Assembly: GCA_905214345.1 (NCBI GenBank)
Contig: CAJMLV010000018.1
Span: 1-56,660, forward strand
DNA from: an uncultured bacterium
GTDB taxonomy: Bacteria > Bacillota > Clostridia > Oscillospirales > Ruminococcaceae
DNA: 56,660 nucleotides
Direction of reading: 5' to 3'
Part shown: piece by piece, positions 1 to 8,301 of the stretch
How positions within the stretch are numbered: position 1 is the first letter of the stretch
Layout: the number at the start of each line of letters is the position of its first letter
The notes under the pieces: generated by a model
Databases searched by the model: none
What the model was told of the DNA's origin: nothing
What the model saw: only the letters and a program-made list of their open reading frames with translations
Position numbers and translations under genes: made by a program

Positions 1-1
1 A

Positions 2-1084
2 AGGATACAGCAACAAACTGTCAAGAAGCGTTGCCGAAGCCGTAGCACAAAAACCCTGAACCCGCTGCATTATGCCATGTTCGTCAGCTTCTTCCCCACC
101 ATGATCACCGGCCCCATCGAGCGGTATCCCCATCTGCGGCCCCAGATCAAGAAGCCCCGCCGGTTCAGCTATACCCGGTGTGCGGGCGGTGCGTTCCGTA
201 TCCTGTGGGGCTACACCAAAAAGATGGTGATTGCCGACAACATCAGCCTGTACACCAGTTTTGTCTACACCAACCCCGGCACCATGAACGGTCCCAATCT
301 GCTGGCGGCCAGCATCCTGTTTGCCATCCAGCTGTACATGGACTTTTCCGGCTGCTGCGACATCGCCCTGGGCGTGGCCCGGATTCTGGGTTTTGACCTG
401 ATTGAAAACTTCAACAGTCCCTTTGAATCCACCAGTTTCAGCGAGTTCTGGACCCGCTGGCATGTGAGCATGACCAGCTGGTTCCGGGATTACATCTACT
501 TTCCCCTGGGCGGCAGCCGCTGCTGCCTGCCCCGCCGCCTGATGAACGTCATCATCGTGTTTGTGGTGTCCGGCCTGTGGCACGGTGCGGACTGGCGGTA
601 CCTGATGTGGGGCCTGGCCTGCGGTGTTTTGTCCGCTTTCGGCCGGCTGACCTTCGGCGCTCGCAAGGTACTGTGGCGGTACAATCCCCTTTACCGCGCC
701 GCATGGTGTAAAAACCTCATCCAGCGGGTACTGGTTTTCCTGATGTTCGTGGCCACTCTGGTGTTCTTTGCCAGTGCTCTGTACAACGCCGACCCCTACG
801 GCGTGTACGCCGGTATCTTCCAGGGCTGGCAGGGCGGTATTTCCGCCGGATGGGACAGCGTGCGCAGCCTGCTGCACGACAGCGGCATCGACGGACGCCT
901 GCCGGTGGTGCTGACCTGTGCTTCGCTGATCGTGTTCGCGGCGGAAAGCAACGGCCGCAATGTGGCCCGTTGGATCCGCAACCAGAGCTTTGTGCTGCGC
1001 TGGACGCTGTACTATGCAGCCGCGGCGGCCCTGCTGTTCTTTGGTGCTTTCGGCCAGAGTGCCTTCATCTACCAGCAGTTCTGA
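2..1084 (+). CDS. MBOAT-family membrane O-acyltransferase (5' end cut by window edge)
   Basis: The reading frame is open from base 2, so the gene begins outside the window; the ATG at 77 lies inside the conserved region and is unlikely to be the true start. The protein has several hydrophobic segments and MBOAT/AlgI-like landmarks: a GPIERYP stretch just after base 110, an FWTRWHVSMTSWFRDY block near 445-500, and a WHGADW motif whose histidine (bases 581-583) matches the proposed catalytic histidine of the family. Such proteins move acyl (usually acetyl) groups across the membrane onto polysaccharides or teichoic acids. An SGNH-like partner follows 40 bp downstream, the usual AlgI/PatA-type pairing. 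The acceptor cannot be deduced from the sequence. Confidence 0.88.
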   Translation, partial: RIQQQTVKKRCRSRSTKTLNPLHYAMFVSFFPTMITGPIERYPHLRPQIKKPRRFSYTRCAGGAFRILWGYTKKMVIADNISLYTSFVYTNPGTMNGPNLLAASILFAIQLYMDFSGCCDIALGVARILGFDLIENFNSPFESTSFSEFWTRWHVSMTSWFRDYIYFPLGGSRCCLPRRLMNVIIVFVVSGLWHGADWRYLMWGLACGVLSAFGRLTFGARKVLWRYNPLYRAAWCKNLIQRVLVFLMFVATLVFFASALYNADPYGVYAGIFQGWQGGISAGWDSVRSLLHDSGIDGRLPVVLTCASLIVFAAESNGRNVARWIRNQSFVLRWTLYYAAAAALLFFGAFGQSAFIYQQF

Positions 1085-1123
1085 TCCGGCCTTTTGCCTG
1101 ATTCTGAGGAAGGAGCCCTTTTC

Positions 1124-2536
1124 ATGGCACAACGTACCCAAACCCCGGTTCCCCAGCAGCCCCGGCGCGTGCACCGCTCGGGCCGTGTGGCGGCACCGTC
1201 CCGCCCGGCGGCAACCGCCCCGCGCAAAAAAGGCCGCAGCCTGATCAAGGCGTTTTTCTACGGCATTGCCCGCCGTATCTATTTCGGCGGCAAGACCCTG
1301 TTCCGCATTGCTCTGCTGGTGCCCATCCTGGTATTCATGGTGTGGGTCAGCTACACCGTAGACCGCAGCGGTTTGTTCCAGGGTGCCCTGGCCCCCCGCC
1401 GCATCGTGGACCTGATGCTCCAGGGCTATGACGTGACCAACTTTGAATCCATGGACGAGCGCGAAGTGGTGCAGCTCTATGCCCAGGACGTGCCCGAAAC
1501 GCCCCAAGTCATCGGCATCGGGTCCAGCCGCGTTCTGCAGTTCAACCGGGAACTGGTAGGCGTGGACAGCTTTTTCAATATGGGTGTGACCGGCGCCGAC
1601 GTGCGGGACAACATGACCAGCTATTACAAGATGGTCACCTACGGCAAAGCCCCCGACGTGCTGATCTGGAGCGTGGACCCGTGGGTGTTCTACGGCAGCG
1701 AAGCCGCCTACGATTACCGCGCGGACGCCGAACTGTACAACGAGTTCCTGACCAAGGTACTGGGCGTTCCCACCGACTACGAGGAACCGGACAAGGTGGA
1801 ACTGTGGAAAGCCCTTGTGGAACCCGCCTATTTCCAGGGAAATGTGGATTATTACGTCAAGAACCGCGGTCAGGATGTGGTGACCGACGACGAAGGCAAC
1901 ACCATCGAGTTCAACCCCGTCACCGGCGACCCCTACGACCAGGCTGCCACCATCAAGCGGTCGGATGGCAGTGTTCTGTATGACACCGCTTTCCGCAACC
2001 AGACCCAGGAACAGATTCTGGCTTTGGCGGCAGCCGCCAGCCAGACCTTCAACAGCGTACATATGGAAGGCTTCGACGAGATGAGCCAGACCCAGATCCA
2101 GGCCTTTGAAGCGTTCATCGACTACGCCCACAGCCAGGGCACCACCGTCATTCTGGTGCTTTCTCCCTGGCATCCCTTCCTGTACAACTATCTTCTGAAC
2201 GAGACCGATCTGCACAAGGGATTTTTCCAGGTGGAAAACTGGGTGCGCCAGTACTGCGCCGAGAACAATGTGCCTCTGTACGGCAGCTACGATCCCGAAT
2301 GCATCGAAGGCATTGAGGAGATGGACTTCTTTGACGGTCTGCATTGCAAGGATACCGGCATCAAGAAGTTCTTCCCCGGTGTGCCCGCCGTGCTGGAAGC
2401 CATCGAAACCAACACCCTGCCCGACCCGCTGGCAGTAACGCCCCGCACCAGCCTGCCCACCGCCGAGGACGGCACCGAAACCGGCACCCAGGACGGCGAT
2501 ATGGCCGATGCCGAGACCGCCGACACGGCCGCCTGA
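1124..2536 (+). CDS. Membrane-anchored SGNH/DltD-like protein, partner of the MBOAT acyltransferase
   Basis: I chose the ATG at 1124 because a strong gaggaaggag site precedes it; an upstream in-frame start at 1094 has none. The 470-residue protein has a Pro/Arg-rich cytosolic N-terminus, one hydrophobic membrane segment (about residues 55-80, FRIALLVPILVFMVWV) and a long extracytoplasmic part. That part contains GIGSSR (a GxS nucleophile-like element) near residue 128 and FFDGLHCKD late in the chain, a DxxH-like dyad, consistent with an SGNH hydrolase/transferase fold. The last ~45 residues are Thr/Asp/Glu-rich and probably disordered. By analogy with AlgX/AlgJ or DltD it would pass the acyl group from the MBOAT protein to an extracellular polymer. 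The specific substrate is unknown. Confidence 0.7.
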   Translation: MAQRTQTPVPQQPRRVHRSGRVAAPSRPAATAPRKKGRSLIKAFFYGIARRIYFGGKTLFRIALLVPILVFMVWVSYTVDRSGLFQGALAPRRIVDLMLQGYDVTNFESMDEREVVQLYAQDVPETPQVIGIGSSRVLQFNRELVGVDSFFNMGVTGADVRDNMTSYYKMVTYGKAPDVLIWSVDPWVFYGSEAAYDYRADAELYNEFLTKVLGVPTDYEEPDKVELWKALVEPAYFQGNVDYYVKNRGQDVVTDDEGNTIEFNPVTGDPYDQAATIKRSDGSVLYDTAFRNQTQEQILALAAAASQTFNSVHMEGFDEMSQTQIQAFEAFIDYAHSQGTTVILVLSPWHPFLYNYLLNETDLHKGFFQVENWVRQYCAENNVPLYGSYDPECIEGIEEMDFFDGLHCKDTGIKKFFPGVPAVLEAIETNTLPDPLAVTPRTSLPTAEDGTETGTQDGDMADAETADTAA

Positions 2537-2576
2537 GCGCCCTGCCGCCTTTTTAGCCAAAAGCCAAACAAGGTGC

Positions 2577-2605
2577 TTGACAGATTTTATGAAATCTGAT
2601 ACACT
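2577..2605 (+). promoter_or_regulatory. Sigma-A promoter of the leucine operon leader
   Basis: TTGACA at 2577-2582 and TACACT at 2600-2605 are separated by exactly 17 bp. Transcription should begin near 2612, just ahead of the T-box RNA. Confidence 0.8.
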
Positions 2606-2611
2606 AGGCCT

Positions 2612-2935
2612 TGTTATCAAATTCAAATGCGTGGACGGGGAAAAAGCAATACCAGTTCCAGCTTCAGAGAGCCGCCGGTTGGTGCAAGGCGGTGCGGAAG
2701 GTATCGGCGTCACTGGCCCCTGAGCAGCCGGGCTGAGCAGAGCACTCTGTTAGGTCCGGACGGAATCCTGACCGTTATCATGCAGGCGCGATTCGCCCCG
2801 GTTTGCGGGCCGATCGTACAAAGTGGCCGCCCCGTTCAGGACGGCAATGAGAGTGGTACCGCGGGTACGGCAAAATAACGAATTTGCTCCCGTCTCTCAA
2901 AGGCATCTGCCTTTGAGGGGCGGGTTTTGTTTTTG
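2612..2935 (+). promoter_or_regulatory. T-box leader (tRNA-sensing riboswitch) of leuACDB
   Basis: The leader has the T-box hallmarks in order. There is a Stem I with an AGAGAG element (2666-2671), followed by the apical GGTTGGTGCAA segment (2677-2687) flanked by CCGCC/GGCGG arms. Far downstream lies the invariant T-box core GTGGTACCGCGG (2853-2864), which pairs with the uncharged tRNA acceptor end and forms the antiterminator. A strong terminator follows. Downstream genes make leucine, so a leucine tRNA is the expected ligand; a CTG triplet at 2713-2715 before CCCCTGAGC is a candidate specifier, but I could not fix the specifier loop with certainty. Low charged tRNA-Leu should allow read-through into leuA. 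Confidence 0.92.
2889..2935 (+). terminator. T-box-controlled intrinsic terminator
   Basis: Arms CCCGTCTCTCAAAGGC and GCCTTTGAGGGGCGGG surround a 4-base loop and are followed by a T-rich tract from 2925. It sits 50 bp before leuA and is the off-state of the T-box switch. Confidence 0.9.
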
Positions 2936-2984
2936 TCAAAAACAGCCCCCAAAGGCGCACACAACCTGAAGGAGGCAATGAATC

Positions 2985-4652
2985 ATGATGGACGCAACCA
3001 AGTATCACGTAGGCTATTATCCCCCGCCGGTGGAACCGGGTCATGTGTATGAATGGCCCCAGAAGGACCACATCGAAGAGGCGCCCGCCTGGTGCAGTGT
3101 GGACCTGCGGGACGGCAACCAGAGCCTGATTGTGCCCATGAGCCTGGACGAGAAGGTGGAGTTTTACGAGATGCTCCTCAAGGTGGGCTTCAAGGAGATC
3201 GAGGTGGGCTTCCCTGCCGCCAGCGAGACCGAATACGCCTTCCTGCGCAAGCTCATCGACGAAAACCGCATTCCCGAGGACGTGACCGTGCAGGTGCTGA
3301 CCCAGTGCCGCGACCACATCATCCGCCGCACCTTTGAGGCGGTGAAGGGTGCCCCCCGGGCCATCATCCACTTCTACAACTCCACCAGCGTGGCCCAGCG
3401 GGAACAGGTGTTCCGCAAGAGCAAGGAAGAGATCAAACAGATCGCCGTGGAAGGCGCCAAGCTGGTCAAGCAGCTGAGCGAGGAATACGAGGGCAACTTC
3501 CTCTTTGAGTACAGCCCCGAAAGCTTTACCGGCACCGAGCCGGAATACGCCGTGGAAGTATGCAACGCCGTTCTGGACGTGATGCAGCCCACCCCCGAGC
3601 GCCCCATGATCATCAACCTGCCGGTCACGGTGGAGATGAGCATGCCCCATGTGTACGCCAACCAGATCGAATGGTGCTCCAAGCATCTGAAATACCGGGA
3701 CAGCGTCATCCTCTCCACCCATCCCCACAACGACCGCGGCTGCGGCGTGGCTGACGCCGAACTGGCCGTTCTGGCCGGCGCCCAGCGCATTGAATGCTGC
3801 CTGTTCGGCAACGGCGAGCGCACCGGCAACGTGGATGCCATCACCCTGGCCATGAACATGTACAGCCACGGTGTGGACCCCCGCCTGGATTTCTCCGACA
3901 TGCCGGCCATCTGCGAAGTGTATGAGCGTGTCACCCGCATGCATGTGTACGAGCGCACGCCTTACGCCGGCAGCCTGGTGTTCGCGGCCTTCAGCGGCAG
4001 TCACCAGGACGCCATCGCCAAGGGCATGAACTGGCGCAAGGAGCACAACCTCCACGAATGGACCTGCCCCTATATTCCCATCGACCCCCACGACATCGGC
4101 CGCACCTACGACGCCGACGTCATCCGCATCAACAGCCAGAGCGGCAAGGGCGGCATCGGATTTTTGCTCCAGCAGAACTACGGTTACAATCCCCCGCCCC
4201 GCATGCGGGAGGACCTGGGTTACCGGGTCAAGGAAGTTTCCGACCACGAGCATCGCGAGCTGAGCGTGAAGGAAGTGCTCTATGTCTTCGAGCGTTCCTA
4301 TCTCAACCACGCCAACCCGCTCAACGTCACCGAAGCCCACTTCACCCAGAACCCGGACAACACCATCACCGCCAACGTCACTCTTTCCTGCAACGGCGAG
4401 ATCAAGACCTGCAGCGCCACCGGCAACGGCCGTCTGGATGCAGTGGCTACCGCCATTGAGCAGGAGACCGGGCTGCACTTCACCCTGGTGCATTACAGCG
4501 AGCACGCTCTTGACTCCGACACCAACAGCCGCGCCTGCAGCTATGTGGGTCTGAAATGGGCCAGCGGCGAGGAGACCTGGGGCTGCGGCACCCACACCGA
4601 CATCATCGTGGCGGGCATCCGCGCACTGGTGAGTGCCATCAACAACAAATAA
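2985..4652 (+). CDS. leuA: 2-isopropylmalate synthase (long, LeuA2-type)
   Basis: This enzyme condenses acetyl-CoA with 2-oxoisovalerate, the committed step of leucine synthesis. The 555-residue length and an N-terminal extension before the catalytic CSVDLRDGNQ motif (about residues 37-46) fit the longer synthase class rather than the ~510-residue E. coli type. The metal-binding HPHNDRG motif starts at His246. The C-terminal third resembles the LeuA regulatory (leucine-binding) domain, so feedback inhibition by leucine is expected from family knowledge. The start at 2985 lies 10 bp after gaaggagg; a second ATG directly follows. It is the first gene after the T-box and heads leuACDB. Confidence 0.95.
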   Translation: MMDATKYHVGYYPPPVEPGHVYEWPQKDHIEEAPAWCSVDLRDGNQSLIVPMSLDEKVEFYEMLLKVGFKEIEVGFPAASETEYAFLRKLIDENRIPEDVTVQVLTQCRDHIIRRTFEAVKGAPRAIIHFYNSTSVAQREQVFRKSKEEIKQIAVEGAKLVKQLSEEYEGNFLFEYSPESFTGTEPEYAVEVCNAVLDVMQPTPERPMIINLPVTVEMSMPHVYANQIEWCSKHLKYRDSVILSTHPHNDRGCGVADAELAVLAGAQRIECCLFGNGERTGNVDAITLAMNMYSHGVDPRLDFSDMPAICEVYERVTRMHVYERTPYAGSLVFAAFSGSHQDAIAKGMNWRKEHNLHEWTCPYIPIDPHDIGRTYDADVIRINSQSGKGGIGFLLQQNYGYNPPPRMREDLGYRVKEVSDHEHRELSVKEVLYVFERSYLNHANPLNVTEAHFTQNPDNTITANVTLSCNGEIKTCSATGNGRLDAVATAIEQETGLHFTLVHYSEHALDSDTNSRACSYVGLKWASGEETWGCGTHTDIIVAGIRALVSAINNK

Positions 4653-4679
4653 TCGGAAAGATAAACGGAGGTTTTTGCC

Positions 4680-5939
4680 ATGGGAATGACCATGACCCAA
4701 AAGATCCTGGCCGCCCACTGCGGGGCCGATTCGGTCAAGGCGGGGCAGCTCATCAATGCCAAGCTGGACATTGTGCTGGGCAACGACATCACCACCCCGG
4801 TGGCCATCAATGAATTTGAAAAGGCCGGATTCAATTCGGTGTTCGATAAGACCCGCGTCAACATCGTGCTGGACCACTTTGTGCCCAACAAGGACATCAA
4901 GAGTGCCCAACAGTCCAAGAAGTGCCGGGAGTTCGCCAACAAGTACGATATCCTGAACTTCTACGACGTGGGTACCATGGGCGTGGAGCACGCCCTGCTC
5001 CCCGAAAAGGGCATCGTGACCGCGGGCGACTGCATCATCGGCGCCGACAGCCACACCTGCACCTACGGTGCGGTAGGCGCCTTCTCCACCGGTGTAGGTT
5101 CCACCGACATGGCCGCCGGTATGGCCACCGGCATGGCCTGGTTCAAGGTCCCCGCCGCCATCAAGGTGGAGCTGAAAGGTACGCTGAAAGCTCCTGTTTC
5201 CGGCAAGGACGTGATTTTGCATCTCATTGGCATGATCGGTGTTTCCGGTGCCTTGTACAAGAGCCTGGAGTTCGTGGGCGAAGGCGTCAAGAGCCTGACC
5301 ATGGAGGACCGGCTGTGCATCTGCAACATGGCCATTGAAGCCGGTGCCAAGAACGGCATCTTCCCGGTGGACGAGACCTGCGAAGCCTATCTGAAGGGCC
5401 GCAGCCAGCGCCCCTGGGTGAAGTACGAAGCCGATGCCGACGCCGAATACGAGCGCACGGTGGAGATCGATCTGGACTCTCTGGTACCCACTGTCTCCTA
5501 CCCCCATCTGCCGGAAAACACCCATCCCGCCAGCGAGGGCAAGGACATCGCCATCGACCAGGTGGTGATCGGTTCCTGCACCAACGGCCGTCTGGAAGAT
5601 ATGGAAGCCGCCTGGAAGGTGCTGAAGGGCCGCCATGTGTCCAAGGGCGTGCGGGTCATCATCATTCCCGCCACCATGGCCGTGTACAAGGAGTGCATCC
5701 TGCGGGGCTACACCACCGACTTCATCGACGCCGGCTGCATCGTGTCCACCCCCACCTGCGGCCCCTGCCTGGGCGGCTACATGGGCATTCTGGCCGAGGG
5801 TGAACGCTGTGTTTCCACCACCAACCGCAACTTTGTGGGACGCATGGGCCATGTGGATTCCGAGATCTATCTGGCCAGCCCCGCCACCGCCGCCGCCAGT
5901 GCGCTGACCGGCCATATCACCGATCCCAGGGAGGTTTGA
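4680..5939 (+). CDS. leuC: 3-isopropylmalate dehydratase, large subunit
   Basis: The 419-residue subunit carries the [4Fe-4S] cluster of isopropylmalate isomerase. The three cluster ligands are visible as Cys300 in GSCTNGR and Cys360/Cys363 in TCGPCLGG. An SHTCTYGA segment near residue 125 is also typical of aconitase-family active sites. The length matches the short LeuC class found in Clostridia and archaea, not the ~466-residue E. coli form. The start at 4680 follows acggagg; an internal ATG three codons later is an alternative. It works with LeuD, whose gene starts 2 bp after this stop codon. Confidence 0.95.
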   Translation: MGMTMTQKILAAHCGADSVKAGQLINAKLDIVLGNDITTPVAINEFEKAGFNSVFDKTRVNIVLDHFVPNKDIKSAQQSKKCREFANKYDILNFYDVGTMGVEHALLPEKGIVTAGDCIIGADSHTCTYGAVGAFSTGVGSTDMAAGMATGMAWFKVPAAIKVELKGTLKAPVSGKDVILHLIGMIGVSGALYKSLEFVGEGVKSLTMEDRLCICNMAIEAGAKNGIFPVDETCEAYLKGRSQRPWVKYEADADAEYERTVEIDLDSLVPTVSYPHLPENTHPASEGKDIAIDQVVIGSCTNGRLEDMEAAWKVLKGRHVSKGVRVIIIPATMAVYKECILRGYTTDFIDAGCIVSTPTCGPCLGGYMGILAEGERCVSTTNRNFVGRMGHVDSEIYLASPATAAASALTGHITDPREV

Positions 5940-5941
5940 AG

Positions 5942-6430
5942 ATGAAAGCACAGGGTACTGTTTACAAATACGGTGACAACATCGACACCGACGTGATCAT
6001 CCCGGCCCGTTACCTGAACACCCAGGATGCCAAGGAACTGGCCAGCCACTGCATGGAGGACATCGACAAGAGCTTTGTCACCAAAGTAAAGCAGGGCGAC
6101 ATCATGGTGGGCGGAGAAAACTTCGGCTGCGGTTCCTCCCGCGAGCATGCGCCCCTGGCCATCAAGTCTGCGGGCATCGACTGCGTGATCGCCAAGAGCT
6201 TCGCCCGCATCTTCTACCGCAACGCCATCAACATCGGCCTGCCCATTCTGGAGTGCCCCGCCGCCAGCGAGGCCATTGCCGACGGCGACACGGTGGCCAT
6301 TGACTTCGACACCGGCGTCATCACCGATGTGACCACCGGGGCCACCTTCCAGGCGGAACCGTTCCCGCCCTTTATCCAGAACATCATCGCAAAAGGCGGT
6401 CTGATGGCCAGCATCCGGGAGGGCAAGTAA
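5942..6430 (+). CDS. leuD: 3-isopropylmalate dehydratase, small subunit
   Basis: The 162-residue swivelling-domain subunit pairs with LeuC. Family motifs are NIDTDVIIPARYLN near the N-terminus and FGCGSSREHAP near residue 60. The ATG at 5942 is preferred because gggagg ends 7 bp upstream, inside the end of leuC; an earlier in-frame TTG at 5936 overlaps the leuC stop and is poorly placed. The tight spacing suggests translational coupling with LeuC. Confidence 0.95.
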   Translation: MKAQGTVYKYGDNIDTDVIIPARYLNTQDAKELASHCMEDIDKSFVTKVKQGDIMVGGENFGCGSSREHAPLAIKSAGIDCVIAKSFARIFYRNAINIGLPILECPAASEAIADGDTVAIDFDTGVITDVTTGATFQAEPFPPFIQNIIAKGGLMASIREGK

Positions 6431-6431
6431 G

Positions 6432-7502
6432 ATGCAGAAGAATATCGCGCTCATTTACGGCGACTGCTCCAGCCCCGAGATCGTCACCCAGGCGGTGCGG
6501 GTGCTGGACAAGATCGCCGCCAAGCACGGCCACACCTTCAATTACACCCGTGCCTACATGGGCGGCGAGGCCATCGACAAGTTCGGTGATCCCCTGCCCC
6601 AGTCCGAGCTGGACAAGTGCCTGGCTGCGGACAGTGTGCTGCTGGGCGCCATCGGCGGCCCCAAGTGGGAAGGCATGCCCGGCGACAAGCGCCCGGAAAA
6701 GGGTCTGCTCCGGCTGCGCGCCGGGATGGGGCTGTACTCCAACAGCCGCCCGGCCAAGATCTGGCCCCAGCTGGCCGACGCCAGCCCGCTGAAGCAGGAA
6801 ATCGTGGACAAGGGCATCGACTTCATCGTGGTGCGGGAGCTCATCGGCGGCGTGTACTTCGGCGAGCACAAGACCTTTGAAGAAAACGGCGAGAAGATTG
6901 CCGTGGATACCATGCCCTATTCCGAGCACGAGATCGAGCGCATCGGCCGCATCGGCTTTGAAACGGCCATGAAGCGCCGCAAGAAGCTGACCTGCGTGGA
7001 CAAGGCCAACGTACTGGATACCAGCTGCCTGTGGCGTGCGGTGATGCACCGTCTGGCCGCCGAGTACCCGGAAGTGGAATACGGGGAGATGTTCGTGGAC
7101 AACGCCGCCATGCAGATCTGCAAGAACCCGGCCCAGTTTGATGTCATCGTCACCGAGAACATGTTCGGCGACATTCTGTCCGACGAGGCCAGCGAGATCA
7201 CCGGCAGCATCGGCATGGTGCCCTCCTCCAGCCTGGGCGAAGGCACCAACGGCCTGTATGAGCCCATCCACGGTTCGGCCCCCGACATTGCCGGTCTGGA
7301 CGTGGTCAACCCCATTGCCTGCATCCTGTCCGCCGCCATGATGCTGCGGTACAGCTTCGGCATGGCGGCGGAAGCCGACGAGATCGAAGCCGCCGTTTCC
7401 GCTGTGCTGGACGAGGGCCTGCGCACCGCCGACATCATGCAGGAAGGCTGCACCAAGATCGGCTGCACCGCCATGGGTGACGCCATCCTGGCCCACATCT
7501 GA
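6432..7502 (+). CDS. leuB: 3-isopropylmalate dehydrogenase
   Basis: This NAD-dependent beta-decarboxylating dehydrogenase makes 2-oxoisocaproate, the leucine precursor. The 356-residue length is normal. Visible motifs are the substrate-arginine loop LLRLRAGMGLYSNSRP (about residues 94-109), the metal-binding region NMFGDILSDEASEITGSIGM and the NAD-binding YEPIHGSAPDIAG. The gene starts one base after the leuD stop and ends the leucine operon. A transaminase for the last step is not in the window. Confidence 0.95.
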   Translation: MQKNIALIYGDCSSPEIVTQAVRVLDKIAAKHGHTFNYTRAYMGGEAIDKFGDPLPQSELDKCLAADSVLLGAIGGPKWEGMPGDKRPEKGLLRLRAGMGLYSNSRPAKIWPQLADASPLKQEIVDKGIDFIVVRELIGGVYFGEHKTFEENGEKIAVDTMPYSEHEIERIGRIGFETAMKRRKKLTCVDKANVLDTSCLWRAVMHRLAAEYPEVEYGEMFVDNAAMQICKNPAQFDVIVTENMFGDILSDEASEITGSIGMVPSSSLGEGTNGLYEPIHGSAPDIAGLDVVNPIACILSAAMMLRYSFGMAAEADEIEAAVSAVLDEGLRTADIMQEGCTKIGCTAMGDAILAHI

Positions 7503-7595
7503 GACATTCCCACCTCAATTTCATCATAAAACGCAATGCCCCCGCCGCAGAACCTTGCGGCGGGGGCGATGCTTTTATGATGAAAAGTGAATGTC
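7503..7595. terminator. Long inverted repeat / bidirectional terminator between leuB and the convergent gene
   Basis: The core is a GCCCCCGCCGC/GCGGCGGGGGC hairpin (7538-7565). Outside it the symmetry continues: GCA/TGC, then TTTCATCATAAAA (7519-7531) with TTTTATGATGAAA, then GACATTC (7503-7509) with GAATGTC (7589-7595), interrupted by small mismatched segments. The T and A tracts flanking the core allow it to work on both strands. The whole 93-bp span fills the gap between two convergent stop codons, far longer than a normal terminator. Confidence 0.8.
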
Positions 7596-7598
7596 GGA

Positions 7599-8288
7599 TT
7601 AAGAATGGAACTGTTCCCGCCAGGGGTGTCTGGCAGCCATAAGATTGTACCGCACCACCCGCAGCAGCATGAGAAGAAGGCCCACGGCGGACAACAACAG
7701 GCAGACACTGGTGGGGTGCATGGGGAACGATTCCAGCGGCAGCCGGAGCATCCAGAAAGGCATGGAAACCGCCAGCCCCAAAAACACCACCGACAGCACA
7801 ATCAGCAGGATCTTGGCAGACAGGTGGTTTTTATCCAGCGGCGGCTTGAACTGCCGTTTCAGCAGCATGCCCAACGTACCCAGGGTCGTGTACAGGACCA
7901 GAGAAACCATTAACCGACCGGCATCGGCGGGCTGCTTGATCCCGAAAAGGGCCATCAGCCCACCGTACACAACGCCTACACCGAAAAGGATGGTCCCGAA
8001 GTAACCGGTGAGATAGTCCAGCAGATTGCCCCGGTCAATGGAGTCCGCCAGGTTGCGGTAAAATGTGTCCTCGTCCCCCAGGGTGGAGCGCAACGTTTCC
8101 CCCCGGCGGTCGGCTTCCGCCGCCATGAGGATCAGGTCACGCAGCACACGTTCCACCTCATAGGCATTCATGCTCACCTGCTGCAGCCAAACCCGGGCCC
8201 GATCCACCGAGTTTTTATCCAGATCGTTCAGGGCAGCCCGGTCTTTTTGGTTCTGCCGACACAGGGCGTGATATTCACTGAATACCAT
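7599..8288 (-). CDS. Multi-pass membrane protein with N-terminal helical domain, PadR-linked (paralogue A)
   Basis: Start at 8288 is supported by aagaggaaa upstream; longer open sequence runs back into the neighbouring gene and is not credible. The 229-residue protein has a charged helical N-terminal ~70 residues (including YEVERVLRDLILMAAEADRRG), then about four hydrophobic segments, and ends in HPWREQFHS. The protein encoded immediately upstream has the same layout, the same YE(V/I)ERVxxDLIxMAA helix and the same HPWREQ ending, so the two arose by duplication. Small membrane proteins of this sort next to PadR regulators (DUF1048/DUF1700-like families) are common in Firmicutes; function is unknown, possibly envelope stress sensing. 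Confidence 0.75.
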   Translation of the reverse strand: MVFSEYHALCRQNQKDRAALNDLDKNSVDRARVWLQQVSMNAYEVERVLRDLILMAAEADRRGETLRSTLGDEDTFYRNLADSIDRGNLLDYLTGYFGTILFGVGVVYGGLMALFGIKQPADAGRLMVSLVLYTTLGTLGMLLKRQFKPPLDKNHLSAKILLIVLSVVFLGLAVSMPFWMLRLPLESFPMHPTSVCLLLSAVGLLLMLLRVVRYNLMAARHPWREQFHS

Positions 8289-8301
8289 ATTTATTTTCCT
8301 C

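Noticed and set aside
2778..5951. 1057-codon open frame on the minus strand opposite leuA and leuC
   Set aside because: Antisense shadow of certain genes and of the T-box leader; composition is His/Gly-rich with no recognisable motif.
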